This document shows, one piece after another, positions 8,049-15,888 of a stretch of DNA of 64,000 nt. The translations under genes and the position numbers were made by a program. The notes under the pieces were generated by a model. That model was not told where the DNA came from and ran no database searches. It saw nothing but the letters and a program-made list of their open reading frames with translations. Positions within the stretch are counted from its first letter, which is position 1; each line of letters opens with the position of its first letter. This DNA comes from Pseudomonas sp. efr-133-TYG-5 (GTDB taxonomy: Bacteria > Pseudomonadota > Gammaproteobacteria > Pseudomonadales > Pseudomonadaceae). Location: positions 1,488,001 through 1,552,000 of the forward strand of contig NZ_JARVSM010000001.1 of the NCBI RefSeq assembly GCF_030209175.1, read 5' to 3'.

Positions 8049-9326
8049 TTAGACACATGGGATTTGCCACAGCTGGTCGAGTTTGGTCGTGTAGCTCTGA
8101 CTCATCATCTCGCGACGCATTGCCCAATCGGGATTGATCGGCACACCTGCGGACCGCAGTGTTCCCCTACCCCATCTCTCGTTGATTTTGTCTAGCGCTC
8201 TCATTAGGCTCGTCGCATCGGTCGATTGTGTGGTGGCAAAAAGGTCTTCTGTGAATTCACCAGGCTGGCAAAGGTTGACAAGCATCACTTCTGCTTTGCT
8301 GTATTTGAATCCCGGCCGGAAAACGCGTTCGACGGCGTCGACAGCCGCCTTGGTAATGATGCGCACGTCATTGGTTGGATACGGCAGCTCGATCAATACG
8401 CCATTTGCGTACTTGGCCTCATCCGGGTTGAACATTCCGGTACGAATGCTGACCCGGATCTTCTTGCAAAGGGAATTCTGGAAACGCAGTTTTTCCGAGG
8501 CGCGCATCACATAACTAGCGACGGCCTCCTTGATTGGTGCTACCTCCGTGAGGCGCTTGCCGAACATCCGGCTACAGCAGATCTCTTGCTTGGGCGGATT
8601 CGGCTCGTCCAGCTCAAGGCAAGCTGTACCAGCCAATTCCCGTGCAGTCTTCTCGATCACCACACTAAAATTTTTTCTTAGGGTCCAGGCATCTGCCCTG
8701 GCGAGATCCATCGCCGTCTTGATACCCATGGCATCCAAGTGCCCTTTCATGCGCCTACCCACGCCCCACACTTCCGCGACATCCGTGTTGCGTAGCACCC
8801 AGTCGCGTTTGACCGGGTCGCAGATATTCACGACGCCACCGGTTTGCGCCTGCAGGCGTTTGGCGGTGTGGTTCGCCAGCTTTGCCAGGGTCTTGGTGTG
8901 CGCGATTCCGACACCGACTGGGATGCCCGTGCAACGCAGTACCTGGCTGCGGATCTTGCGGCCGAGGCTATCCAAGTCGCTGATGCCGGTGAGGTCGACG
9001 AAGGCTTCGTCGATGCTGTACACCTCGACGGCCGGCACCATCGACTCGATCAGGGTCATGACTCGCTCGCTCATATCGCCGTAAAGGGCGTAGTTCGAGG
9101 AGAACGGGACGATGCCATGCTGCTTGAGCTTGTGCTTGATCTGGAAATACGGCTCGCCCATTTTAACGTAGGGTTTGGCGTCGTAGCTGCGGGCGATGAC
9201 GCAGCCGTCGTTGTTCGACAGCACCACGATGGGCGTCTTTGCCAGGTCTGGGCGGAACACGCGTTCACAGCTGGCGTAGAAACTGTTGCAATCGATCAGG
9301 CCGAATACCGGCTGTGCCTTAGACAT
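8049..9326 (-). CDS. umuC: error-prone DNA polymerase V catalytic subunit UmuC
   Basis: This 425-aa Y-family polymerase matches UmuC in length. 'GLIDCNSFYASCERVF' opens the palm with a catalytic Asp, and 'VYSIDEAFVDL' carries the second acidic cluster. Helix-hairpin-helix and little-finger regions follow. It overlaps umuD by 8 bp, so the two form an operon. The protein should assemble with cleaved UmuD for translesion synthesis. Phage-borne umuDC operons raise mutation and damage tolerance in lysogens. A LexA box precedes the operon. Confidence 0.95.
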   Translation of the reverse strand: MSKAQPVFGLIDCNSFYASCERVFRPDLAKTPIVVLSNNDGCVIARSYDAKPYVKMGEPYFQIKHKLKQHGIVPFSSNYALYGDMSERVMTLIESMVPAVEVYSIDEAFVDLTGISDLDSLGRKIRSQVLRCTGIPVGVGIAHTKTLAKLANHTAKRLQAQTGGVVNICDPVKRDWVLRNTDVAEVWGVGRRMKGHLDAMGIKTAMDLARADAWTLRKNFSVVIEKTARELAGTACLELDEPNPPKQEICCSRMFGKRLTEVAPIKEAVASYVMRASEKLRFQNSLCKKIRVSIRTGMFNPDEAKYANGVLIELPYPTNDVRIITKAAVDAVERVFRPGFKYSKAEVMLVNLCQPGEFTEDLFATTQSTDATSLMRALDKINERWGRGTLRSAGVPINPDWAMRREMMSQSYTTKLDQLWQIPCV

Positions 9327-9744
9327 GGCTGCGCACGCTGCTTGTGACTACTCCCCAGATCGCCAGCTCGTCACCTTCAAGGACGTAGCGTGGCGGATAT
9401 TTGGGGTTTTCCGACATCAGAATGACTTCCCTACCGCGGATGCAGAGGCGCTTGCACACAGGTTCATTGTTCAACAACGCAATGACGATGTGTCCGTGGG
9501 CTGGCTCAATTGATCGATCGACAATGGCCAAGTCCCCCTCATAGATCCCAGCACCCTGCATGCTTTCACCCGTGAGCGACACCAGGTAAACGTGTGGCGC
9601 GCGAATGTTCAGCACTTCGTCCAGTGATATCTGCGCCTCGATGTGATCCGCTGCCGGCGACGGGAATCCGGCCGGGACGCGAAAGAGGCACAGCGGCACC
9701 TTCGAGCCGCCCTGACTGATGGGACCTAGAATTGAGTAACTCAT
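9319..9744 (-). CDS. umuD: UmuD-type SOS mutagenesis protein (self-cleaving, S24 family)
   Basis: The ATG at 9744 gives 141 aa; an alternative ATG lies two codons upstream. Ala26-Gly27 in 'RVPAGFPSP' fits the self-cleavage site, Ser61 in 'GESMQGAGI' the nucleophile and Lys98 in 'PVCKRL' the general base. RecA-stimulated cleavage should yield the active polymerase V subunit. The gene lies first in an operon with umuC, and a LexA box begins 18 bp upstream of the start codon. Confidence 0.94.
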   Translation of the reverse strand: MSYSILGPISQGGSKVPLCLFRVPAGFPSPAADHIEAQISLDEVLNIRAPHVYLVSLTGESMQGAGIYEGDLAIVDRSIEPAHGHIVIALLNNEPVCKRLCIRGREVILMSENPKYPPRYVLEGDELAIWGVVTSSVRSHV

Positions 9745-9761
9745 ACGCACGACTTCCAGAA

Positions 9762-9777
9762 CTGTACGGATATACAG
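9762..9777. promoter_or_regulatory. LexA (SOS) box between umuD and the SRAP gene
   Basis: CTGTACGGATATACAG fits CTGT-N8-ACAG exactly. On the minus strand TTGACC (9804-9799) and TTAACT (9781-9776), 17 bp apart, make a sigma-70-like promoter that the box overlaps. The divergent SRAP gene starts 62 bp to the right, so one box may control both directions. Confidence 0.88.
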
Positions 9778-9838
9778 TTAACTTTCTGAAAGCCTTGCGG
9801 TCAATTTTTGTAAGAAATATCAGATAGGCGGGCAGGCA

Positions 9839-10534
9839 ATGTGCGGTCGACTCTCGCAGTACAGTGGCATTCACGATTTTGTTGCCGCACTGGGCATGCC
9901 CAACGCGCTCGTTAATCATATTGGAGACCTCCCTCTGGAGCGGTACAACGCCGCCCCCACTACCCAGCTCGCGCTCTTCCACCAGGAGGAAGGATTTCTA
10001 CACGCGAACATGGTGCGTTGGGGATGGCGACCGCACTGGGCCAAGGATCGCGCAGCACCGATAAATGCTCGGGTCGAGAAGGTCGCTCACGGACCATTTT
10101 TCCGCGCCATCTGGCCGCATCGAGCCATTGTTGCGATCAACAATTGGTTCGAATGGGTGGATGAAGGCGGCCCCAAAAAGCAGCCCTATTTGATACGGCA
10201 TCGCGACCTCACTCCGATTCTCTGCGCCGCAATCGGGCAATACCCAACAGCAGGGCGAGAATCCAATGAGCACGACGGCTTCGTGATCATCACGGCCGAC
10301 AGCGCCGGCGGGATGGTGGATGTACATGACCGGCGGCCCATCGCCCTCTCACCTGAGCTAGCGCGGGAATGGCTGGACCCGGCGACGCCCAGGGAACGCG
10401 CAGAAGATATTGTGATGCACCAGGGTGAACCGGCAGATGTGTTTGAGTGGTTCAGGGTTAATCGAGCAATTGGCAACGTCCGAAACCAAGGTGCAGCGCT
10501 CATCGCTCCGTCTGCCCCAATGCCATTTGAGTAG
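9839..10534 (+). CDS. SRAP/HMCES (YedK-like) abasic-site DNA-crosslinking protein
   Basis: This 231-aa protein carries the SRAP signature: Cys2 right after the initiator Met, Asn37 in 'RYNAAPT', 'INARVE' at 75-80, Glu105 in 'NWFEWV' and His163 in 'DVHDRRPI'. The family caps abasic sites in single-stranded DNA through a thiazolidine link formed by Cys2. The usual 'IHDRMPV' is replaced by 'VHDRRPI', a modest change next to the catalytic His. The gene is divergent from umuDC over a LexA box, which suits a role in damage tolerance during SOS. Confidence 0.92.
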   Translation: MCGRLSQYSGIHDFVAALGMPNALVNHIGDLPLERYNAAPTTQLALFHQEEGFLHANMVRWGWRPHWAKDRAAPINARVEKVAHGPFFRAIWPHRAIVAINNWFEWVDEGGPKKQPYLIRHRDLTPILCAAIGQYPTAGRESNEHDGFVIITADSAGGMVDVHDRRPIALSPELAREWLDPATPRERAEDIVMHQGEPADVFEWFRVNRAIGNVRNQGAALIAPSAPMPFE

Positions 10535-11099
10535 CTCGATACACGGACGGGTGCGACGACATCATTTTACAACTTTCGTGTAATTAACAGTTTATCTGTT
10601 TAAAACCACCTCGCCATTTATACCCAGCCATGACAAGCACTTACGGCCAAACTACGGAAAACGGGGCAATAATGCATTACTTAAGTACGTACGTAATTTC
10701 CATTTTCCGTGTAATTAACAGCTGTAGGAAAAGCAGCATATGTATACACCTCTTACCCTCATCCCCGGCTGCATATACACCTTTTACCCTATGACAAAGT
10801 AGGAAGCGCGCAAACCCATACAGCTCAAGCCCTAGGACAAGATGTCACACATTCTTCGGATCTAACTTTTAAATTATTTTCGATCAGCCATTGACGAACG
10901 CGACAGTAAACAACTAGTTTAAAAACAGATTCACCCCCCCTCTCTGTCAGCTACCGCACTCTTAAATGCGGCGGGTTTCTTTGCGAGTAAAAAAATGAAT
11001 GTGCTATTTCTCCTAATGGCTACTGTCGAGTTCCTTATCAAACTAACCGAGCTTCTACAGCTATGGGGAATTGGTTGTCCAGGATATTCGCCATGGTGA
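10535..11099. other. AT-rich intergenic region with two pairs of direct repeats
   Basis: There is no convincing gene. Two copies of CGTGTAATTAACAG lie at 10577-10590 and 10708-10721, each followed by a short CTGT that makes a hairpin. Two copies of TATACACCT(C/T)TTACCCT lie at 10743-10759 and 10774-10790, differing at one base. These look like binding sites or iterons, but no recognised protein matches them. Confidence 0.55.
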
Positions 11100-11894
11100 T
11101 CAGAACAAGCCACCGAGCGCTGCTGGCTCCCAATTCATGATCACCAACTCGCCACTGACCTCGGCCTTCCTCTGCCGCTGGTTGGTCGTCGTGTAACGTA
11201 TGTCCAGTGTCTCGAAGTGGAAACCTTCGAACACGTGACGGATTTCCGGGTGGTCATTGATGCTGACCATCACCTTGCCTTTGCAGCGGCGCATGAAGTC
11301 GGCCATCCGCTCGTAGTTCTCGAACGAAAAGTCCACGCCGTACCCGGCGGTCTGCCAGTAAGGCGGGTCCATGTAATGGAAGGTATGGGCGCGGTCGTAA
11401 CGTTCAGCGCATTCAAGCCATGGGAGGTTTTCGACGTAGGTGCCGGAAAGGCGCTGCCAAGCGGCCGAAAGATTTTCCTCGATCCGCAACAGGTTGATGG
11501 CCGGGGCAGTCGTCGCCGTGCCGAAGGTCTGACCGGAGACCTTGCCAGCGAAGGCATGGTGCTGCAGGTAAAAGAATCGGGCGGCGCGCTGGATGTCGGT
11601 GAGAGTTTCAGGGCGGGTCATCTTCTGCCATTCGAACACCTGCCGTGAGCTGAGCGCCCATTTGAACTGGCGCACGAACTCTTCGAGGTGGTTCTGCACA
11701 ACGCGATAAAGCGTGACCAGGTCGCCGTTGATGTCGTTGAGGACTTCTACCGGCGATGGCTGGGGCTTCATGAAGTAGAGCGCGGCTCCGCCGGCAAAGA
11801 CTTCGACATAGCATTCGTGTGGCGGAAAAAGCGGAAGGAGGCGATCGGCCAGGCGGCGTTTGCCGCCCATCCAAGGGATGATGGGTGTAGACAT
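11100..11894 (-). CDS. DNA adenine methyltransferase (Dam/D12 class)
   Basis: ATG 11894 gives 264 aa; a TTG three codons upstream is unlikely. 'IPWMGGKRRL' (6-15) is the N-terminal SAM-binding motif of D12-class N6-adenine methyltransferases, 'EVFAGGAALYF' the second, and 'MDPPYW' (about 175) the catalytic DPPY. A LexA box lies 18 bp upstream, so it should be SOS-induced. It sits at the leftward end of the late genes, like other phage anti-restriction methylases. The recognition site is unknown. Confidence 0.9.
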   Translation of the reverse strand: MSTPIIPWMGGKRRLADRLLPLFPPHECYVEVFAGGAALYFMKPQPSPVEVLNDINGDLVTLYRVVQNHLEEFVRQFKWALSSRQVFEWQKMTRPETLTDIQRAARFFYLQHHAFAGKVSGQTFGTATTAPAINLLRIEENLSAAWQRLSGTYVENLPWLECAERYDRAHTFHYMDPPYWQTAGYGVDFSFENYERMADFMRRCKGKVMVSINDHPEIRHVFEGFHFETLDIRYTTTNQRQRKAEVSGELVIMNWEPAALGGLF

Positions 11895-12348
11895 TGAAAG
11901 CAAGACCTTTACTGTATGGATAAACAGGTGCTAGGCTCGCCGCGCTTTGTGCACGAAGCTGGAGCCTAGGCCGGACTTGCAGGGGCAATCTGCGGGGACG
12001 GCGGTCGATCCAGATGTTGACGCATCGGGACCGGCCGCTCTTTTTTAATTGCTGTGCGACGCACCTTGGATGAAAAGTATCTGTGCCAAGCGCGGTGTGG
12101 ATATATCATTAATTTTCAGCGACGAAATGCTCATGGCTTAATCGAAAGCCTCGTGATATCTTTTCGCCACTTTCCGTACGTCAGCACCGCGATATAGTAA
12201 ATCGTGCTGCAACCGGTCCAGTTGGGTAGCTGCCACCGACCTCCTGGAAAATCCCGCGCAAGCGGAAAAAAGGAAATAGGCAGAGACAGTCTGAACCTCC
12301 CCGCCAACTGCAACATGAGACTGGGAGAACAGCTAGAGGAGGTACCCA
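11895..12348. other. 454-bp gap holding the dam control region and the leader of a small gene
   Basis: Apart from the LexA box at 11912-11927 and the ribosome binding site near 12336-12343, I see no gene. Minus-strand frames in 12131-12366 are merely the complement of the small gene's leader. No Com-type zinc-finger regulator, often found beside phage dam or mom genes, is recognisable. Confidence 0.5.
11912..11927. promoter_or_regulatory. LexA (SOS) box upstream of dam
   Basis: CTGTATGGATAAACAG fits CTGT-N8-ACAG exactly and ends 18 bp before the dam start codon on the minus strand. The placement matches the box before umuD. Confidence 0.8.
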
Positions 12349-12501
12349 ATGGGTATTACTAATCAAGCTGGTTCAGCAGTTTTACACAAACGCATTCGTG
12401 CGTTCAGTGACATGGCTATCGGCTTCGGCTTGATGGGCATTGATCCAGTGTCCGCTGTTGCACTGGCTCTTGGGGTTACTGTCGTTATGGCGATGTTGTA
12501 A
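12349..12501 (+). CDS. 50-aa hydrophobic small protein, unknown
   Basis: ATG 12349 has a strong ribosome binding site, GAGGAGGT, six bases upstream. The product is 50 aa: a short basic N-terminal half (HKRIRAF) and a C-terminal hydrophobic half from 'MAIGFGLMGI' to 'GVTVVMAML' that could span or insert into a membrane. It runs opposite to the phage late genes and ends before a 7-bp hairpin. A phage membrane moron or a toxin-like peptide are possible readings, but neither can be shown. Confidence 0.6.
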   Translation: MGITNQAGSAVLHKRIRAFSDMAIGFGLMGIDPVSAVALALGVTVVMAML

Positions 12502-12510
12502 GGCTAGGAG

Positions 12511-12533
12511 GGCCACGGAACAAGGACGTGGCC
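12511..12533. other. stem-loop between the small gene and the Rz genes
   Basis: GGCCACG and CGTGGCC form a perfect 7-bp stem with a 9-base loop in the convergent gap. No T-run follows. It may act as a weak terminator. Confidence 0.45.
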
Positions 12534-12578
12534 ATCCAACCTCATCGCACTATGGCGTCCTGCCAAGCGTAAAATTTT

Positions 12579-13115
12579 CTATCTATTCAATTCCCGTACG
12601 TAGGCTTGGCATCCGGCCAAGGCTATCAATCCTCGATCGCCGTCATCGGTGATGTTGATAATTCGTTGAGCATGCGCCGGGTCAAGTTCGGCTCTTGTGG
12701 GACCATGAACCACGCCGCCGGCGGCGGTGGTGGCGGGCATCGATCCAGTGCCGGCGCCGCTGGTGGCGTCGAGTAGGACTGACAAGCGCAAATCAGCAGT
12801 GGCAAGGCGGTCGCGCAGGCGACCTTGATCACGTTGGGCATCGCTCAAGGCTCGATAATGGGTCTGTTCGCTGGTCGCTAAGCGCTGCTCAAGCGCGAAA
12901 CGTTTGTTCTGTTCGGCACGCTGTTGCGCGGCCGAAGCCTGAGCCAGTTGGTTGAGGATTTCGGTATGTAGCCTGGACTGCTCGCTGAGCCGACTACCGT
13001 ATCGCCAATCCTGCACTCGCCAGGCGATGGCGGCGGATCCGCCGACCAGAGTGGCCAGCAGCACCGCGCTGGCCAGCATTCGATACGGCGCCGGGATCAG
13101 TTCGACGAGGCGCAT
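12579..13115 (-). CDS. phage i-spanin, Rz-like
   Basis: The start at 13115 (MRLVELIPAPYRML) gives 178 aa and overlaps the endolysin end by 19 bp; the longer frame upstream is endolysin sequence. One N-terminal membrane span (about 12-32) is followed by a long Gln/Arg/Glu-rich periplasmic helix, as in Rz. With the nested Rz1 lipoprotein it should bridge inner and outer membranes and break the outer membrane at lysis. Confidence 0.85.
   Translation of the reverse strand: MRLVELIPAPYRMLASAVLLATLVGGSAAIAWRVQDWRYGSRLSEQSRLHTEILNQLAQASAAQQRAEQNKRFALEQRLATSEQTHYRALSDAQRDQGRLRDRLATADLRLSVLLDATSGAGTGSMPATTAAGGVVHGPTRAELDPAHAQRIINITDDGDRGLIALAGCQAYVRELNR
12626..12841 (-). CDS. phage o-spanin, Rz1-like lipoprotein, nested in Rz
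   Basis: This 71-aa frame lies wholly inside the Rz gene in another phase. It has a short signal sequence and a lipobox ending at Cys20 (LLICAC), then a Pro-rich stretch (RCPPPPPPAAW) typical of Rz1. The nested arrangement is classic for lambda-type spanin pairs. Confidence 0.82.
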   Translation of the reverse strand: MPNVIKVACATALPLLICACQSYSTPPAAPALDRCPPPPPPAAWFMVPQEPNLTRRMLNELSTSPMTAIED

Positions 13116-13660
13116 AGCACCGCCCTCGCCCGCTCCCAGATCTGCAGACGATCTTGCAGGCCATTCAGACCGCCATTGATCCTGCGGGTGATCGCATTGA
13201 ATTCGTTCTGATCCGCGAGCGCGTTCAATCCATTCACCGACCAGAACCATGCAGCCGATTCAGCGGCCCACTGAGGCAGCTCCAAGAGCTCGGGAGTACG
13301 CAGCAATCGCTCGTCGCCGAACAGCGCCAGGCTGCAGCGCAGGTAGTTGTCGTGGCCGGTCACCTGAATCAACCCGCGGCCGCGATAACGCTGGCCGTCG
13401 CCGTCCGCCACCGGGGTATTACCCAGTTTTGCGGCCAGTGCACCAGTGTCGTATTTGCCCAGGTATTGATCGCCGCCCAGCTCCCGCACGTATTGCAGTT
13501 GACCAGACTCGTGACCGATCTGAGCCAGAAATGCAGCTTGGCGTTTCGGTGTGTTGATTTGCCTATTCGCCATTGCTGCGTTGAGGGCGGATACAAAAAC
13601 GCCCGCTTGGCGGCGGGCGTTGGGCATGATGCGTTGCAGCTGTTGCTCAGTGACGGACAT
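13097..13660 (-). CDS. phage endolysin, glycoside hydrolase family 19
   Basis: The start at 13660 (MSVTEQQLQR, with GGAG upstream) gives 187 aa. 'AQIGHESGQL' with Glu51 fits the general acid and 'YRGRGLIQVTGHDNY' (92-106) is the family-19 signature. The enzyme should cut peptidoglycan glycan strands. No signal peptide is visible, so it needs the holin, which here sits 23 kb away near the terminase. Confidence 0.9.
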   Translation of the reverse strand: MSVTEQQLQRIMPNARRQAGVFVSALNAAMANRQINTPKRQAAFLAQIGHESGQLQYVRELGGDQYLGKYDTGALAAKLGNTPVADGDGQRYRGRGLIQVTGHDNYLRCSLALFGDERLLRTPELLELPQWAAESAAWFWSVNGLNALADQNEFNAITRRINGGLNGLQDRLQIWERARAVLCASSN

Positions 13661-13675
13661 AAAAACTCCAGACAT

Positions 13676-13698
13676 AAAAAAACCGCACTCAGGCGGCG
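13676..13698 (-). terminator. terminator-like hairpin between gpD and the endolysin
   Basis: Read on the minus strand, CCGCCTGAGTGCGG is followed by a run of seven T. It would partly separate the tail genes from the lysis genes, or tune their ratio. Confidence 0.55.
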
Positions 13699-13708
13699 AT
13701 CGGGTGCC

Positions 13709-14755
13709 TTACTGCTTCTCGACGCTCACGACCTTGAGCGGCTTTTCCTCCTTCCTTTTCTTGGTTTTGGATTTGCCTTTTTTGCCGGCATTGCATTCAA
13801 CCGTCGTCGACCAGCCGGACTGGGTGAACACTTGTTCGACTGAATCGGCCAGGTACTCGCCATCGAGCCCGACCTTGAAGCCCTGGGCGATGATGGGGCG
13901 CTCGGCGAAGATGTCCGTTCGACCGGGCATCTCCAACCGAACCTCGGCAGTCGAGCGATTGAACGCGGCCAAGCGGGCTTTGGCGGCCGCCTCGGCGGCG
14001 GTCTTGTTCGGGTAGATATGCCGATCGGTGTGCACCGCCGGCAGGCCATCCGGGGCGTCGTCATTGTCGACCGTGACGATGGCCAGCTTGCCGTCCTTCT
14101 TGTTCTGATGCTTGGTCGCAACCGCCTTGTGCGAATTGCGATCGCCAAGACTGAATTGCCAGCGGCTGAGGTCGCTACGTGTCAGGGTGATCGCGCCGAA
14201 GGCCTTGCCACTCGCGGTCTGGCCACCCTGACGCGGCATCACCAGCAGCTTGCCGTCGGCCACTTTGGCCGTGCAGTCGTACTGCTTGGCGAGCCGGGTA
14301 ATGAAGTTAAAATCGGACTCGTTGAGCTGATCCACCCGGACGACCTTGGTGGTCACCGGGCAGACCGGCTGCCAGCCGTTGCGCGCGGCAATGTCGACCA
14401 CGATCTTCGACAGCGGCACGTCTTCCCAGCTTCCGCTTCGGATCGTTTTACCGCTGCCGCGCATGTCGCTCGCCTTGCCCTTGATCACGATCGTATCCGG
14501 CGGCCCGGATACCTCGACCGTGTCCACTGTGTAGCGCCCCATGCGGGTCGACGCCGTTTCGGCATACCCCAGATAGACCTCGATCGAGCTGCCGCGCCGG
14601 GGCAGCTGCACCTGGCTATCCCGGTCATCGATGCGCAGCTCGAACTCGTCGGACTCCATGCCCGGCTTGTCGGAAGTGCGCAGTAACAGCAGCCGATCAT
14701 TGATTTTGTTGGTGATGTCAGCACCATCGGCGACGATCCGAAATATCGGGGTCAT
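13709..14755 (-). CDS. P2 gpD-like tail protein (late control protein D family)
   Basis: The start at 14755 (MTPIFRIVADGAD) gives 348 aa, the usual length for gpD. The N-terminal beta-rich body (DEFELRIDDRD, VEVYLGY-like segment, 'YTVDTVEVSGPPD') and 'LNESDFNFITRLAKQYDC' match the P2 gpD / Mu gp45 baseplate-hub family. The C terminus is Lys-rich. It ends the tail module, after gpU and gpX, as in P2. Confidence 0.92.
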   Translation of the reverse strand: MTPIFRIVADGADITNKINDRLLLLRTSDKPGMESDEFELRIDDRDSQVQLPRRGSSIEVYLGYAETASTRMGRYTVDTVEVSGPPDTIVIKGKASDMRGSGKTIRSGSWEDVPLSKIVVDIAARNGWQPVCPVTTKVVRVDQLNESDFNFITRLAKQYDCTAKVADGKLLVMPRQGGQTASGKAFGAITLTRSDLSRWQFSLGDRNSHKAVATKHQNKKDGKLAIVTVDNDDAPDGLPAVHTDRHIYPNKTAAEAAAKARLAAFNRSTAEVRLEMPGRTDIFAERPIIAQGFKVGLDGEYLADSVEQVFTQSGWSTTVECNAGKKGKSKTKKRKEEKPLKVVSVEKQ

Positions 14756-14806
14756 TGATTTTTCCAAAAAAAAACCCGCACAAGGCGAGCCAGGATAAAA
14801 ATGATC

Positions 14807-14820
14807 CGTTACGCGTGACG
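14807..14820. repeat. CGTTACGCGTGACG palindrome-like element
   Basis: A near-palindrome in the gap before gpD, next to an A-run and CCCGC segment. A perfect version (GTTACGCGTAAC) lies at 21267-21278 in a similar gap. Confidence 0.4.
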
Positions 14821-14852
14821 CAACGAATCGGCGGCGGCGAGGTTGGGCCGGA

Positions 14853-15059
14853 TCAATCCCACAAGCTGATCCCCCCGGCGGTCGGCCGGGGCAGATCCGG
14901 CAGCACAATCACGATCCCCACCCGATAAGGCTGGGGCTCGTCGGCCAACCCCTGATTGGCATCGAGCACCGCTTCGGTGGTGCCGTTGAGGTGGCCATAG
15001 AAGTTATGGCAAATGACATCAAGCATGTCCCCCTCAGACGTTCTGCATGTCGTCGCCAT
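14853..15059 (-). CDS. P2 gpX-like tail protein (LysM-type)
   Basis: The start at 15059 (MATTCRTSEGDML, with GGAG upstream) gives 68 aa and overlaps gpU by 26 bp. 'GDMLDVICHNFYGH' and the C-terminal 'LPDLP' match the short GpX tail proteins, which carry a LysM-like peptidoglycan-binding fold. Its position between gpU and gpD is the P2 order. Confidence 0.88.
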   Translation of the reverse strand: MATTCRTSEGDMLDVICHNFYGHLNGTTEAVLDANQGLADEPQPYRVGIVIVLPDLPRPTAGGISLWD

Positions 15060-15879
15060 AGCGCACAAACTCCAGATTAAACCCTTGTTTGCGGGCTATC
15101 CCGCCGTGCAAAAACACGCCCCGTTCATCGCTGATATTCTTCAAGCACCACGTCCCGATGACCTCGCCATAACCCATGGTCAGGGTCAGTGGCTGGAGCC
15201 TGGCACCGATCGAGCGCAATGTATCGAGCTGCTTCAAGCCGCCCTTGAAGCCCGGATAAATCGTGCCCTTGAGCGTCAATTTTTCCTCACCCATGCCAAC
15301 GGCTTGCTGGGCCGGCCGGCGCGTCAACCGCTCCTGCGAGGCCCAACGGAATTCACTCGACCGGGTCAGTTCGTCGAAAGCCGCGGTGTCCAGGTTGAAG
15401 TAATACGGCTCAATCTTCGGATCGCGCGGCTGGATGATCATCAGGTGCGGGAAGGGCTTCACTGCTTCGGGCGCCGGCGTGGCATCCGCGGCAAAGGAAC
15501 TGGTGGGCACGATGTTGGCCAGCGAAGGGCTGACCTTGCCGGCAACATTGTTGATAGCCGTGGCCGCCTTGCCCGCCTGCTCCTTCAAGGTGCCCATTCG
15601 CTCCTGTACCTCCGCGGCCGCCCGGGTCGCCCGGCCATAGACCGCCGCCACCTGACCGACCTTGGCCTGCGCGGCGTCGACGCCGCGCATCACCCGCTGC
15701 AGCTTGGCCCCGATCGCCGGCCCAATAAACGGGATGTTCTCCAGCTCCGACGTGGCGCCGGTCAGCTCGCGGATAGCACCGTTGACCGGGCTGAGCATGC
15801 CGTCGACACCGCGCCGCCCGGTTTCCGCCGCCTCCAGCAGATATTTCAGGCTTGATTGCATCTGCTCCATGTAAGCCAT
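15034..15879 (-). CDS. P2 gpU-like tail protein with N-terminal extension
   Basis: ATG 15879 follows AAGGAG. At 281 aa it is about twice the length of P2 gpU. The C-terminal part ('LMIIQPRDPKIEPYYFNLD', 'GEVIGTWCLKNISDERG', 'GFNLEFVRYGDD') matches GpU. The first 130 residues are a helical Ala-rich extension with no clear match. It lies directly after the tape measure gene. Confidence 0.87.
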   Translation of the reverse strand: MAYMEQMQSSLKYLLEAAETGRRGVDGMLSPVNGAIRELTGATSELENIPFIGPAIGAKLQRVMRGVDAAQAKVGQVAAVYGRATRAAAEVQERMGTLKEQAGKAATAINNVAGKVSPSLANIVPTSSFAADATPAPEAVKPFPHLMIIQPRDPKIEPYYFNLDTAAFDELTRSSEFRWASQERLTRRPAQQAVGMGEEKLTLKGTIYPGFKGGLKQLDTLRSIGARLQPLTLTMGYGEVIGTWCLKNISDERGVFLHGGIARKQGFNLEFVRYGDDMQNV

Positions 15880-15888
15880 GAAAACTCC

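Noticed and set aside
10931..11113. 60-aa minus-strand frame after dam
   Set aside because: It starts within the end of dam and resembles no protein; composition is like the AT-rich gap.
12131..12366. Two overlapping minus-strand frames
   Set aside because: They are complements of the leader and ribosome binding site of the 50-aa gene on the plus strand.
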